Source: Glycine soja (lineage: Eukaryota > Streptophyta > Magnoliopsida > Fabales > Fabaceae). Taken from it: a stretch of 64,000 bases of DNA. Below are positions 24,177 through 37,900 of the stretch, in pieces. Position 1 is the stretch's first letter; each line of letters starts with the position of its first letter. Below the pieces are notes generated by a model. It was given only the letters and a program-made list of their open reading frames with translations. It was not told the origin of the DNA and did not search any database. The translations under genes were made by a program, and so were the position numbers. The stretch spans positions 14,646,113 through 14,710,112 of the forward strand of contig NC_041002.1 in NCBI RefSeq assembly GCF_004193775.1, given 5' to 3'.

Positions 24177-25925
24177 ATGGTCGTTTGTATTTGTGATGGC
24201 TTCATTTTTATCCAAAGAGCGTCTCAACAAATTATGAGCTTAGATTGGCCATCTGAGTCAAACGTTATGGTCGTCCGAATTTTCGTGGGCATTCCATTTC
24301 TACTTTCAAGTGCCATGATATATTATGGGCCTCAATCGGACATCCGAGTCAAAACTTTTGCACGTCGGAATTTGCCCGGGTCTTCCATGTTAAATTTTGA
24401 GCGTCGCGATAGGTTACTTGTCTTATTCGGACATCCGATGGAAAAGTTATGTTCGTTTGTATTTGCGATGGGTTACATTTTTATCCTAAGAGCGTCTCAA
24501 CAAATTACGAGCTTAGATCGGGGATCTGAGTCAAACGTTATGGTCGTCCGAATTTTTGTGGGCATTCCAATTCTACTTTCAAGTGCCATGATATATTATG
24601 GGCCTCAATCGGACATCCGAGTCAAAACTTTTGCACGTCAGAATTTGCCCAGGACTTCCATGTTAAATTTTCAGCGTCGCAATAGGCTATTTGCCTTAGT
24701 CGGAGATCTAGTGGAAAAGTTATGGTCGTTTGTATTTGCGAGGGGATTCATTTTTATCGATAGAGCGTCTCAACAAATTATGAGCTTAGATCGGGCATCC
24801 GAGTCAAACGTTATGGTCGTCCGAATTTTCGTTGGCATTCCATTTCTACTTTCAAGTGCCACGATATATTACAGTCCTCAATCAGACATCCTAGTCAACA
24901 CTTTTGCCCGTCGGAATTCACCCGAGTCTTCCATGTTAAATTTTGACCGTCGCGATAGGTTACTTGCCTTATTCAGAGATCCGGTGGAAAAGTTATGGTC
25001 GTTTGTATTTTCGAAGGGCTTCATTTTTATCCAAAGAGCGTCTCAAAAAATTATGAGCTTAGATCGGGCATCTGAGTCAAACGTTATGGTCGTCCGAATT
25101 TTTGTGGCCATTCCAATTCTACTTTCAAGTGCCATGATATATTATGGGCCTCAATCGGACATCCGAGTCAAAAATTTTGCACGTCAGAATTTTCCCAGGA
25201 CTTCCATGTTAAATTTTCAGCGTCGCAATAGGCTATTTGCCTTATTCGGAGATCTGGTGGAAAAGTTATGGTCGTTTGTATTTGCGAGGGGCTTCATTTT
25301 TATCGATAGAGCGTCTCAACAAATTATGAGCTTAGATCGGGCATCCGAGTCAAACGTTATGGTCGTCCCAATTTTCGTGGGCATTCCATTTCTAGTTTCA
25401 AGTGCCATGATATATTACAGTCCTCAATCAGACATCCTAGTCAACACTTTTGCCCATCGGAATTCACCCGAGTCTTCCATGTTAAATTTTGATAGTCGCG
25501 ATAGGTTACTTGCCTTATTCGGAGATCCGGTGGAAAAGTTATGGTCGTTTGTATTTGCGATGGGCTTCATTTTTATCCAAAGAGCGTCTCAATATATTAT
25601 AAACTTCGATCGGGCATCCGATTCACATGGTATGGCCGTCCGAATTTGTCTGGGCAATCCATTTCAACTTTTAATCGCCATGATATATGATGGGCCTCAA
25701 TCAGACATCCGAGTCAAAACTTTTGCACGTAAGAATTTATGTGGGTCTTCCATGTTAATTTATGAGCATCGCGATAGGTTACTGGCCTTATTCGGAGATC
25801 CAACGGAAAAGTTATGGTCGTTTGTATTTGCGATCGGCTTCATTTTTATCCAAAGAGCGTCTCAAAAATTTTGCACGTCAGAATTTTCCCAGGACTTCCA
25901 TGTTAAATTTTCAGCGTCGCAATAG
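24177..25925 (+). other. 582-codon open frame across satellite, judged non-coding
   Basis: This frame stays open for more than six 273-bp units because the unit length is a multiple of three and the three monomers lack stops in this phase. The translation is the same 91-residue pattern repeated with satellite mutations (such as MVVRIFVGIPFLLSSAMIYY). There is no domain, no intron structure and no codon pattern apart from the repeat. It is listed because gene predictors will probably call it. Confidence 0.85.
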
Positions 25926-28900
25926 GCTATTTGCCTTATTCGGAGATCTGGTGGAAAAGTTATGGTCGTTTGTATTTGCGAGGGGCTTCATTTTTATCGA
26001 TAGAGCGTCTCAACAAATTATGAGCTTAGATCGGGCATCTGAGTCAATCGTTATGGTCGTCCGAATTTTCGTGGGCATTCCATTTGAACTTTTAATCGCC
26101 ATGATATATTACGGTCCTCAATCAGACATCCCAATCAACACTTTTGCCCGTCGGAATTCACTCGAGTCTTCCATGTTAAATTTTGACCATCGTGATAGGT
26201 TACTTGCCTTATTCGGAGATCCGGTGGAAAATTTATGGTCGTTTGTATTTGCGAGGGGCTTCATTTTTATCCTAAGAGCATGTCGATATATTATGAGCTT
26301 CAATCGGGAATCCGAGTCAAACGTTATGGCTGTCCGAATTTGCGTGGTCATTCCATTTATACTTTCGAGGGTGATGATACATTATGGGCCTCAATCGAAC
26401 ATCCGAGTCAAAAGTTTTGCCCGTCGGAATTCATCCAAGTCTTCCATGATAAATTTTGAGCGTCGCGATAGGTTACTTGCCTTATTTGGAGATCCGGTTG
26501 AAAAGTTATGGTCGTTTGTATTTGCGATGGGCTTCATTTTTTTCCTAAGAGCGTCTCAACAAATTATGAGCTTAGATCGGGCATCCGAGTCAAACGTTAT
26601 GGCCGTTCGAATATGCATGAGCATTCCATTTCAACTTTTAATCGTCATGATATATTATGGGCCTCAATCGGACATCCGAGTCAAAACTATTGCCTATGTG
26701 AATTCGCCCGAGTCTTCCATGTAAAATTTTGAGCTTTTCGATTGGTTACAAGCAATATTCAGAGATCTGGATGAAAAGTTATGGTCGTTTGTATTTGCGA
26801 TGGGCTTCTTTTTATCCTAGAAGCATCTCGATATATTATGAGCTTCATTCGGGAATCAGAGTCAAACGTTATGGCTGTCCGAATTTGCAGGCTCATTCAA
26901 TTTCTACTTTCGAGGGCGATCATATATTATGGGCCTTAATCGGACATCCGAGTCAAAAGTTTTGGCCATCGGAATTCACCCGAGTCTTTCAGGATAAATT
27001 TTGAGCGTCGCGATAGGTTACATGCGTTATTCGAAGATCCGGTGGATAAATTATCGTCGTTTGTATTTGCGATGGGCTTCAATTTTTTCTTAAGAGCGTC
27101 TCAACAAATTATGAGCTTAGATCGGGCATCCGAGTCAAACGTTATGGCCGTCCGAATATGCATGGGCATTCAATTTTACTTTTAATCGCCATGATATAAT
27201 AGGGGCCTCAATCGGACATCCGAGCCAAAACCTTTTCCAGTCGGAATTCACCCGATTTTTCCATGTTAAATATTGGGCGTCGCGATAGGCTACTTGCCTT
27301 ATTAGGAGATCCGATGGAAAAGTTATGGCCGTTTGTATTTGCGATGAGCTTCATTTTTATCCTAAGTGCGTCTCAACAAATTATGAGCTTAGATCAGGCA
27401 TCCGAGTCAAACATTATGGCCGTCCGAATATGCATGGGCATTCCAATACAACTTTTAATCGCCATGATATATTACGGGCCTCAATCGGAAATCCGAGTCA
27501 AAACTTTTTCCAGTCGGAATTCACCCGATTTTTCCATTTTAAATTTTGGGCGCCGCGATAGGTTACTTGCCTTATTTGGAGATCCGATGGAAAAGTTATG
27601 GTCGTTTGTATTTGTGATGGGCTTCATTTCTATCCTAAGTGCGTCTCAACAAATTACGAGCTTAGATCAGGCATCCGAATCAAACGTTATGGCTGTCCGA
27701 ATATGCATGGGCATTCCATTTCAACTTTTAATCGCCATGATATATTATGGGCCTCAATCGCACATCCGAGTCATAACTTTAGCCCGTCGGAATTCACCCG
27801 AGTCTTTCATGTTAAATTTTGAGCGTCGCGATAGGTTACTTTCCTTATTCGGAGATCCGGAGGAAAAGTTATGGAAGTTTGTATTTGCGATGGGCTTAAT
27901 TTTTATCCTAAGGTCATCTCGATATATTATGAGCCTCATTCGGGAATCAGGGTCAAACGTTATGGCTGTCCGAATTTGCGTGGTCAGTCCATTTCGACTT
28001 TCGAGGGCGATGATATATTATGGGCCTCAATCGCACATCCGAGTCAAAAGTTTTGCCCGTCGGAATTCACCCAAGTCTTCCATGATAAATTTTGAGCGTC
28101 GCGATAGGTTACTTGCCTTATTCGTAGATCCGGTTGAAAAGTTATGGTCGTTTGTATTTGCGATGGGCTTCATTTTTTTCCTAAGAGCGTCTCAACAAAT
28201 TATGAGCTTAGATCGGGCATCCGAGTCAAACGTTATGGCCGTTCGAATATGCATGAGCATTCCATTTCGACTTTTAATCGTCATGATATATTATGGGCCT
28301 CAATCGGACATCCGAGTCAAAACTATTGCCTATGTGAATTCGCCCGAGTCTTCCATGTAAAATTTTGAGCTTTTCGATTGGTTACCAGCAATATTCAGAG
28401 ATCTGGATGAAAAGTTATGGCTGTTTGTATTTGTGATGGGCTTCTTTTTATCCTAGAAGCATCTCGATATATTATGAGCTTCATTCGGGAATCAGAGTCA
28501 AACGTTATGGCTGTCCGAATTTGCGTGGTCAGTCCATTTCTACTTTCGAGGGCGATGATATATTATGGGCCTCAATCGGACATCCGAGTCAAAAGTTTTG
28601 GCCGTCGGAATTCACCCAAGTCTTCCATGATAAATTTTGAGCGTCGCGATAGGTTCCTTGCCTTATACGGAGATACGGTTGAAAAGTTATGGTCGTTTGT
28701 ATTTGCGATGGGCTTCATTTTTTTCCTAAGAGCGTCATAACAAATTATGAGCTTAGATCGGGCATCCGAGTCAAACGTTATGGCCGTCCGAATATGCATG
28801 AGCATTCCATTTCAACTTTTAATCGTCATGATATATTATGGGCCTCAATCGGACATCCGAGTCAAAACTGTTGCCTGTGTGAATTCGCCCGAGTCTTCCA

Positions 28901-30499
28901 TGTTCAATTTTGAGCTTTTCGATTGGTTACTAGTAATATTTGGAGATCTGGAGGCCGTTTGTATTTGCGATGGGCTTCTTTTAATCCTAGAAGCATCTCG
29001 ATATATTATGAGCTTCAATCGGGAATCCGAGTCAAACATTATGGCTGTCCGAATTTGCAGGCTCATTCCATTTCATGATAAATTTTGTGCGTCGCGATAG
29101 GTTACTTGCGTTATTCGAAGATCCGGTGGAAAAGTTATGGTCGTTTGTATTTGCGATGGGCTTCATTTTGTTCCTAAGAGCGTCTCAACAAATTATGAGC
29201 TTAGATCGGGCATCCGAGTCAAACGTTATGGCCGTCCTAATATACATGGGCATTCCATTTTAACTTTTAATCGCCATGATATAATACGGGCATCAATCGG
29301 ACATCCGAGTCAAAACTTTAGCCCGTCCGAATTCACCCGAGTTTTCATGTTAAATTTTGAGCGTCGCGATAGGTTACTTGCCTTATTAGGAGATCCGATG
29401 GAAAAGTTATGGTCGTTTGTATTTGCGATGGGCTTCATTTTTATCCTAAGTGCGTCTCAACAAATTATGAGCTTAGATCGGGCATCCGAGTCAAATGTTA
29501 TGGCCGTTCGAATATGCGTGGTCATTCCATTTCAACTTTTAATCGCCATGATATATTACGGGCCTCAATCGGACATCCGAGTCAAAACTTTAGCCCGTCG
29601 AAATTCACCCGAGTCTTCCATGATAAATTTTGAGCAACGCGATAGGTTACTTTCATTATTCGGAGATCCGGAGGAAAAATTATGGCCCTTTGTATTTGCG
29701 ATGGGCTTCATTTTTATCCTAAGAGCATCTCGATATATTCTGAGCTTCAATCGGGAATCTGAGTCAAACGTTATGGCTGTCCGAATTTGCGTGCTCAGTC
29801 CATTTCTACTTCTGAGGGCGATGATATATGATTGGCCTTAATCGGACATCCGAGTAAAAAGTTCTGCCCGTCAGAATACACCCGAGTCTTCCATGATAAA
29901 TTTTGAGAGTCGCGATAGGTTGCTTGCCTTATTCAGAGATCCGGTGGAAAAGTTATGGTCGTTTGTATTTCCGATGGGCTTCATTAAGAGCGTCAAAAAA
30001 AATTATGAGCTTAGATAGGGCATCCGACTCAAACGTTATGGCCGTCCGAATATGCATGGGCATTCCATTTCGACTTTTAAATGCCATAATATATTATGGG
30101 CCTCAATCGGATATCCGAGTCAAAACTTTCTCCAGTCGGAATTCACCCGAGTTTTACATGATAAATTTTGAGAGTCGCGATAGGTTACATGCGTTATTTG
30201 AAGATTCGGCGGAAAAGTTATGGTCGTTTGTATTTGCGATGGGAATCATTTTTTTCCTAAGAGCATCTCGATATATTATGAGCTTCAATCGCGAATCCGA
30301 GTCAAACGTTATGGCTGTTTGAATTTGCGTGGTCATTCCATTTCTACTTTCGAGGTAGATGATATATTATGGGCCTCAATCGGACATCCGAGTCAAAATT
30401 TTTGCCCGTCGTAATTCACCCGAGTCTTCCATGTTAGATTTTGAGCGTCGCGATAGGTTACCTACCTTATTCGGAGATCCGGGTGAAAAGTTACGGTCA

Positions 30500-33400
30500 T
30501 TTGTATTTTCGATGGGCTTCATTTTTTTCCTAATAGCGTCAGACCAAATTATGAGCTTAGATCGGGCATCCGATTCAAACGTTATGGCCGTCCTAATATG
30601 CATGGGCATTCCATTCCAACTTTAGATCGCCATGATATATTACGGGCCTCAATCGGACATCCGAGTCAAAAAGTTCTCCAGTCGGAATTCACCCGAGTTT
30701 TCCATGTTAAATTTTGAGAGTCGCGATAAGTTACTTGCCTTATTAGGAGATCCGATGGAAAAGTTATGGTCTTCATTTCAACTTTTAATCGCCATGATAT
30801 ATTACGGGCCTCAATCGGACTTATGAGTCAAAAGTTTTGCCCGTCGGAATACACCCGAGTCTTCCATGATAAATTTTGAGGGTCGCGATAGGTTACTTGG
30901 CGTACTCGGAGATCCGGTGGAAAAGTTATGGTTGTTTGTATATGCGATGGGCTTCATTTTTTCCTAAGAGTGTCTCAACAAATTATGAGCTTAGATCGGG
31001 CATCCGAGTCAAACGTTATGGCCGTCCGAATATGCATGGGCATTCCATTTCAACTTTTAATCGCCATTATATATTATGGGCCTCAATCGGATATCCGAGT
31101 GAAAACCTTTTCCAGTCGGAATTCACCTGAGTTTTACATGATAAATTTTGAGCGTCGAGATAGGTTACTTGGGTTATTTGAAGATCCGGTGGAAAAGTTA
31201 TGGTTGTTTGTATTTGCGATGGGCATCATTTTTATCCTAAGTGCGTCTCAACAAATTATGAGCTTAGATCAGGCATCCGAGTCAAACGTTATGGCCGTCC
31301 AAATATGCGTGGTCATTCCATTTCAACTTTTAATCACCATGATATATTACGGGCCTCAATCGGACATCCGAGTCAAAACTTTAGCCCGTCAGAATTCACC
31401 CGAGTCTTCCAAGTTAAATTTTGAGCGTCGCGATAGGTTACTTGCCTTATTTGGAGATCCGGTTGAAAAGTTATGGTCGTTTGTATTTGCGATGGGCTTT
31501 ATTTATTTCCTAAGAGCGTCAAAACAAATTATGACCTTAGATCGGGCATCCGAGTCAAACCTTATGACCGTCCGAATATGCATGGGCATTCCATTTCAAC
31601 TTTTAATCACCATGATATATTATGGGCCTCAATCGGACAACTGTGTGAAAAGTTTTGCCCGTCGGAATTCACCCGAGTCTTCCATGTTAGATTTTGAGCG
31701 TCGCGATAGGTTACCTGCCTTATTCGGAGATCCGGCGGAAAAGTTACGGTCATTTGTATTTTCGATGGGCTTCATTTCTTTCCTAATAGCGTCAGACCAA
31801 ATTATGAGCTTAGATCGGGCATCCGATTCAAACGTTTTGGCCGTCCTAATATGCATGGGCATTCCATTCCAACTTTTAATCGCCATGATATATTACGGGC
31901 CTCAATCGGACATCCGAGTCAAAACTTTCTCTAGTCGGAATTCACCCGAGTTTTCCTTGTTAAATTTTGAGAGTCGCGATAAGTTTCTTGCTTTATTAGG
32001 AGATCCGATGGAAAAGTTATGATCGTTTGTATTTGTGATGGGCTTCATTTTTATCCTTAGTGAGTCTCAACAAATTATGAGCTTAGATCCGGCGTCCGAG
32101 TCAACTGTTATGGCCGTCCGAATATGCGTGGTCATTCCATTTCAACTTTTAATCGCCATCATATATTATGGGCCTCAATCGGATATCCGAGTGAAAACCT
32201 TTTCCAGTCGGAATTCACCCGAGTCTTCCACGATAAATTTTGAGCGTCGCGATAGGTTACTTGCCTTCTTTGGAGATTCGGGGGAAAAGTAACGGTCATT
32301 TGTATTTTCGATGGGCTTCATTTTTTTCCTAATAGCGTCAGAGCAAATTATGAGCTTAGATCGAGCATCCGATTCAAACGTTATGGCCGTCCTAATATGC
32401 ATGGGCGTTCCATTCCAAATTTTAATCGCCATGATATATTACGGGCCTCAATCATACATCCGAGTCAAAACTTTCTCCAGTCGGAATTCACCCGAGTTTT
32501 CCATGTTAAATTTTGAGTGTCGCGATAGGTTACTTGCCTTATTAGGAGATCCGATGGAAAAGTTATGGTATTCATTTCAACTTTTAATCGCCATGATATA
32601 TTACGGGTCTCAATCGGACATCCGAGTGAAACGTTTTGCCTGTCGGAATACACCCGAGTCTTCCATGATAAATTTTGAGCGTCGCGATAGGTTGCTTGCC
32701 TTATTCAGAGATCCGGTGGAAACGTTATGGTCGTTTGTATTTCCGATGGGCTTCATTTTTTTCCCAAGAGCGTCAAAACAAATTATGAGCTTAGATCGGG
32801 CATCCGAGTCAAACGTTATGGCCGTCCGAATATGCATGGGCATTCCATTTCAACTTTTAATCGCCATGATATATTACGGGCTTCAATCGGACATCCGAGT
32901 TAAAACTTTACCCCGTCGGAATTCACCCGAGTCTTCCATGTTAGATTTTGAGCGTCGCGATAGGTTACCTGCCTTATTCGAAGATCCGGGTGAAAAGTTA
33001 CGGTCATTTGTATTTTCGATGGGCTTCATTTTTTTCCTAATAGCGTCAGACCATATTATGAGCTTAGATCGGGCATCCGATTCAAACGTTATGGCCGTCC
33101 TAATATGCATGGGCATTCCATTCCAACTTTTGATCGCCATGATATATTACGGGCCTCAATCGGACATCCGAGTCAAAAAGTACTCCAGTCGGAATTCACC
33201 CGAGTTTTCCATGTTAAATTTTTAGAGTCGCGATAAGTTACTTGCCTTATTAGGAGATCCGATGGAAAAGTTATGGTCTTCATTTCAACTTTTAATCGCC
33301 ATGATATATTACGGGCCTCAATCGGACTTATGAGTCAAAAGTTTTGCCCGTCGGAATACACCCGAGTCTTCCATGATAAATTTTGAGGGTCGCGATAGGT

Positions 33401-34300
33401 TACTTGGCGTATTCGGAGATCCGGTGGAAAAGTTATGGTTGTTTGTATATGCGATGGGTTTCATTTTTTCCTAAGAGTGTCTCAACAAATTATGAGCTTA
33501 GATCGGGCATCCGAGTCAAACGTTATGGCCGTCCGAATATGCATGGGCATTCCATTTCAACTTTTAATCGCCATTATATATTATGGGCCTCAATCGGATA
33601 TCCGAGTGAAAACCTTTTCCAGTCGGAATTCACCCGAGTTTTACATGATAAATTTTGAGCGTCGAGATAGGTAACTTGGGTTATTTGAAGATCCGGTGGA
33701 AAAGTTATGGTTGTTTGTATTTGCGATGGGCATCATTTTTATCCTAAGTGCGTCTCAACAAATTATGAGCTTAGATCAGGCATCCGAGTCAAACGTTATG
33801 GCCGTCCAAATATGCGTGGTCATTCCATTTCAACTTTTAATCACCATGATATATTACGGGCCTCAATCGGACATCCGAGTCAAAACTTTAGCGCGTCAGA
33901 ATTCACCCGAGTCTTCCATGTTAAATTTTGAGCGTCGCGATAGGTTACTTGCCTTATTTGGAGATCCGGTTGAAAAGTTATGGTCGTTTGTATTTGCGAT
34001 GGGCTTCATTTATTTCCTATGAGCGTCAAAACAAATTATGACCTGCCTTACAAATTATGAGCTTAGATCAGGCATCCGAGTCAAACGTTATGGCCGTCCT
34101 AATATGCATGGGCGTTCCATTCCAAATTTTAATCGCCATGATATATTACGGGCCTCAATCGTACATCCGAGTCAAAACTTTCTCCAGTCGGAATTCACCC
34201 GAGTTTTCCATGTTAAATTTTGAGTGTCGCGATAGGTTACTTGCCTTATTAGGAGATCCGATGGAAAAGTTATGGTATTAATTTCAACTTTTAATTGCCA
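30500..34300. repeat. Block of array 1 carrying a propagated C-to-A deletion junction and a 2,507-bp duplication
   Basis: The rare junction GTTATGGT followed by TTCATTTCAAC (or TTAATTTCAAC) joins monomer C directly to the late part of monomer A. It skips about 110 bp and occurs four times, near 30769, 32569, 33277 and 34275. The segment of roughly 30.5-31.6 kb recurs at an offset of 2,507 bp (about 33.0-34.05 kb), including AATCGGACTTATGAGTC and TGAGGGTCGCGATAGG. The pattern shows one deletion that was later copied by segmental exchange. Confidence 0.82.
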
Positions 34301-35339
34301 TGATATATTACGGGCCTCAATCGGACATCCGAGTGAAACGTTTTGCCTGTCGGAATACACCCGAGTCTTCCATGATAAATTTTGAGCGTCGCGATAGGTT
34401 GCTTGCCTTATTCAGAGATCCGGTGGAAACGTTATGGTCGTTTGTATTTCCGATGGGCTTCATTTTTTTCCAAAGAGCGTCAAAACAAATTATGAGCTTA
34501 GATCGGGCATCCGAGTCAAACGTTATAGACGACCGAATATGCAATGACATTCCATTTCAACTTTTAATCGCCATGATGTATTACGGGCCTCAATCGGATA
34601 ACCGAGTGAAAAGTTTTGCCCGTCGGAATATGCATGGGCATTCCATTTCAACTTTTAATCGCCATGATATATTACGGGCCTCAATCGGACATCCGAGTCA
34701 AAAGTTTGGCCCGTCGGAATACACCCGAGTCTTCCATGATAAATTTTGAATGTCGCAATAGGTTACTTTGCTTATTCGGTGATCCGGTGGAAAAGTTATG
34801 GTCGTTTGTATTTGCGAGGGGCTTCATTTTTTTCCTAAGAGTGTCTCAACAAATTATGAGCTTAGATCGGGCATCCGAGTCTAACGTTATGGTCGTCCGA
34901 ATATGCATGGGCATTCCATTTCAACTTTTAATCGCCATGATATATTATGGGCCTCAATCGGATATCCGAGTCAAAACTTTTTCCAGTCGGAATTCACCCG
35001 AGTTTTACATGATAAATTTTGAGCATCGCGATAGGTCACTTGGGTTATTTGAAGATCCGGTGGAAAAGTTATGGTCGTTTGTATTTGCGATGGGCTTCAT
35101 TTATTTCCAAAGAGCATCAAAACAAATTATGAGCTTAGATCGAGCATTCGAGTCAAACGTTATGGCCGTCCGAATATGCATGGGCATTCCATTTCCACTT
35201 TTAATCGCCATGATATATTACGGGCCTCAATCCGACATCCGAGTCAAAACTTCTTCCTGTCGGAATTCATCCGAGTTTTCCATGTTAAATTTTGAGCGTC
35301 GCGATAGGTTACTTGCCTTATTAGGAGATCCGATGGAAA

Positions 35340-37900
35340 AGTTATGATCGTTTGTATTTGTGATGGGCTTCATTTTTATCCTAAGTGCGTCTCAACAAAT
35401 TATGAGCTTAGATCCGGCGTCCGAGTCAAACGTTATGGCCTTCCGAATATGCGTGGTCATTCCATTTCTACTTTTAATTGCCATGATATATTACGTGACT
35501 CAATCGGACATCCGAGTCAAAACTTTAGGCAGTCGGAATTCACCCGAGTCTTCCATGTTAAATTTTGAGCGTCGCGATAGGTTACTTGCCTTATTCAGAG
35601 ATCCGGTGGAAAGTTATGGTCGTTTGTATTTCCGATGGGCTTCATTTTTTTCCTAAGAGCGTCAAAACAAATTATGAGCTTAGATCGGGCATCCGAATCA
35701 AACGTTATGGCCGTTCGAATATGCATGGGCATTCCATTTCAACTTTTAATCGCCATGATATATTACGGGACTCAATCGGACATCCGAGTCAAAACGTTTT
35801 CCAGTCGGAATTCACCCGAGTCTTCCATGTTAAATTTTGAGCATCGCGATAGGTTACTTGCCATTAGGAGATCCGATGGAAAAGTTATGATCGTTTGTAT
35901 TTGTGATGGGCTTCATTTTTATCCTAAGTGCGTCTCAACAAATTATGAGCTTAGATCCGGCGTCCGAGTCAAACGTTATGGCCTTCCGAATATGCGTGGT
36001 CATTCCATTTCTACTTTTAATTGCCATGATATATTACGTGACTCATTCGGACATCCGAGTCAAAACTTTAGGCAGTCGGAATTCACCCGAGTCTTCCATG
36101 TTAAATTTTGAGCGTCGCGATAGGTTACTTGCCTTATTCAGAGATCCGGTGGAAAGTTATGGTCGTTTTGTATTTCCGATGGGCTTCATTTTTTTCCTAA
36201 GAGCGTCAAAACAAATTATGAGCTTAGATCGGGCATCCGAGTCAAACGTTATGGCCGTTCGAATATGCATGGGCATTCCATTTCAACTTTTAATCGCCAT
36301 GATATATTACGGGACTCAATCGGACATCCGAGTCAAAACGTTTTCCAGTCGGAATTCACCCGAGTCTTCCATGTTAAATTTTGAGCATCGCGATAGGTTA
36401 CTTGCCATTAGGAGATCCGATGGAAAAGTTATGATCGTTTGTATTTGTGATGGGCTTCATTTTTATCCTAAGTGCGTCTCAACAAATTATGAGCTTAGAT
36501 CCGGCGTCCGAGTCAAACGTTATGGCCATCCGAATATGCGTGGTCATTCCATTTCTACTTTTAATTGCCATGATATATTACGTGACTCAATCGGACATCC
36601 GAGTCAAAACTTTAGGCAGTCGGAATTCACCCGAGTCTTCCATGTTAAATTTTGAGCGTCGCGATAGGTTACTTGCCTTATTCAGAGATCCGGTGGAAAG
36701 TTATGGTCGTTTGTATTTCCGATGGGCTTCATTTTTTTCCTAAGAGCGTCAAAACAAATTATGAGCTTAGATCGGGCATCCGAGTCAAACGTTATGGCGA
36801 TAGGTTACTTGCGTTATTTGAAGATCCGGTGGAAAATTTATGGCCCTTTGTATTTGCGATGGGCATCATTTTTATCCTAAGAGCATCTCGATATATTATG
36901 AGCTTCAATCGCGAATCCGAGTCAAACGTTATGGCTGCCCAAATTTGCATGGTCAGTCCATTTCTACTTCTGAGGGCGATGATATATTATGGGCCTCAAT
37001 CGGACATCCGAGTCAAAAGTTTTGCACGTCGGAATACACCCGAGTCTTCCATGATAAATTTTGAGCGTCGCGATAGGTTACTTGCCTTATTCGGAGATCC
37101 GGTGGAAAAGTTATGGTCGTTTGTATTTGCGATGGGCTTCATTTATTTCCTAAGAGCGTCAAAACAAATTATGAGGTTAGATCGGGGATCCGCGTCAAAC
37201 GTTATGGCTGTCCGAATTTGCATGGTCAGTCCATTTCTACTTCCGAGGGCGATGATATATTATGGGCCTCAATCGGACATCCGAGTCAAAAGTTTTGCAC
37301 GTCGGAATACACCCAAGTCTTCCATGATAAATTTTGACCGTCGCGATAGGTTACTTGCCTTATTCGGAGATCCGGTGGAAAGTTATGGTCGTTTGTATTT
37401 CCGATGGGCTTCATTTTTTTCCTAAGAGCGTCAAAACAAATTATGAGCTTAGATCGGGCATCCGAGTCAAACGTTATGGCCGTTCGAATATGCATGGGCA
37501 TTCCATTTCAACTTTTAATCGCCATGATATATTACGGGACTCAATCGGACATCCGAGTCAAAACGTTTTCCAGTCGGAATTCACCCGAGTCTTCCATGTT
37601 AAATTTTGAGCATCGCGATAGGTTACTTGCCATTAGGAGATCCGATGGAAAAGTTATGATCGTTTGTATTTGTGATGGGCTTCATTTTTATCCTAAGTGC
37701 GTCTCAACAAATTATGAGCTTAGATCCGGCGTCCGAGTCAAACGTTATGGCCATCCGAATATGCGTGGTCATTCCATTTCTACTTTTAATTGCCATGATA
37801 TATTACGTGACTCAATCGGACATCCGAGTCAAAACTTTAGGCAGTCGGAATTCACCCGAGTTTTCCATGTTAAATTTTGAGCGTCGCGATAGGTTGCTTG
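35340..37900. repeat. 544-bp dimeric higher-order repeat with duplicated copies
   Basis: Units starting near 35344, 35888 and 36431 share TTAGATCCGGCGTCCGAGTC, CTTTAGGCAGTCGG and ATATTACGTGACTCA. Copies from the second onward also share the 3-bp loss in TTGCCATTAGGAGATCC (about 35857, 36401 and 37626). A related copy follows a mixed segment at about 37400. The dimer contains six monomers less 2 bp. Confidence 0.83.
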
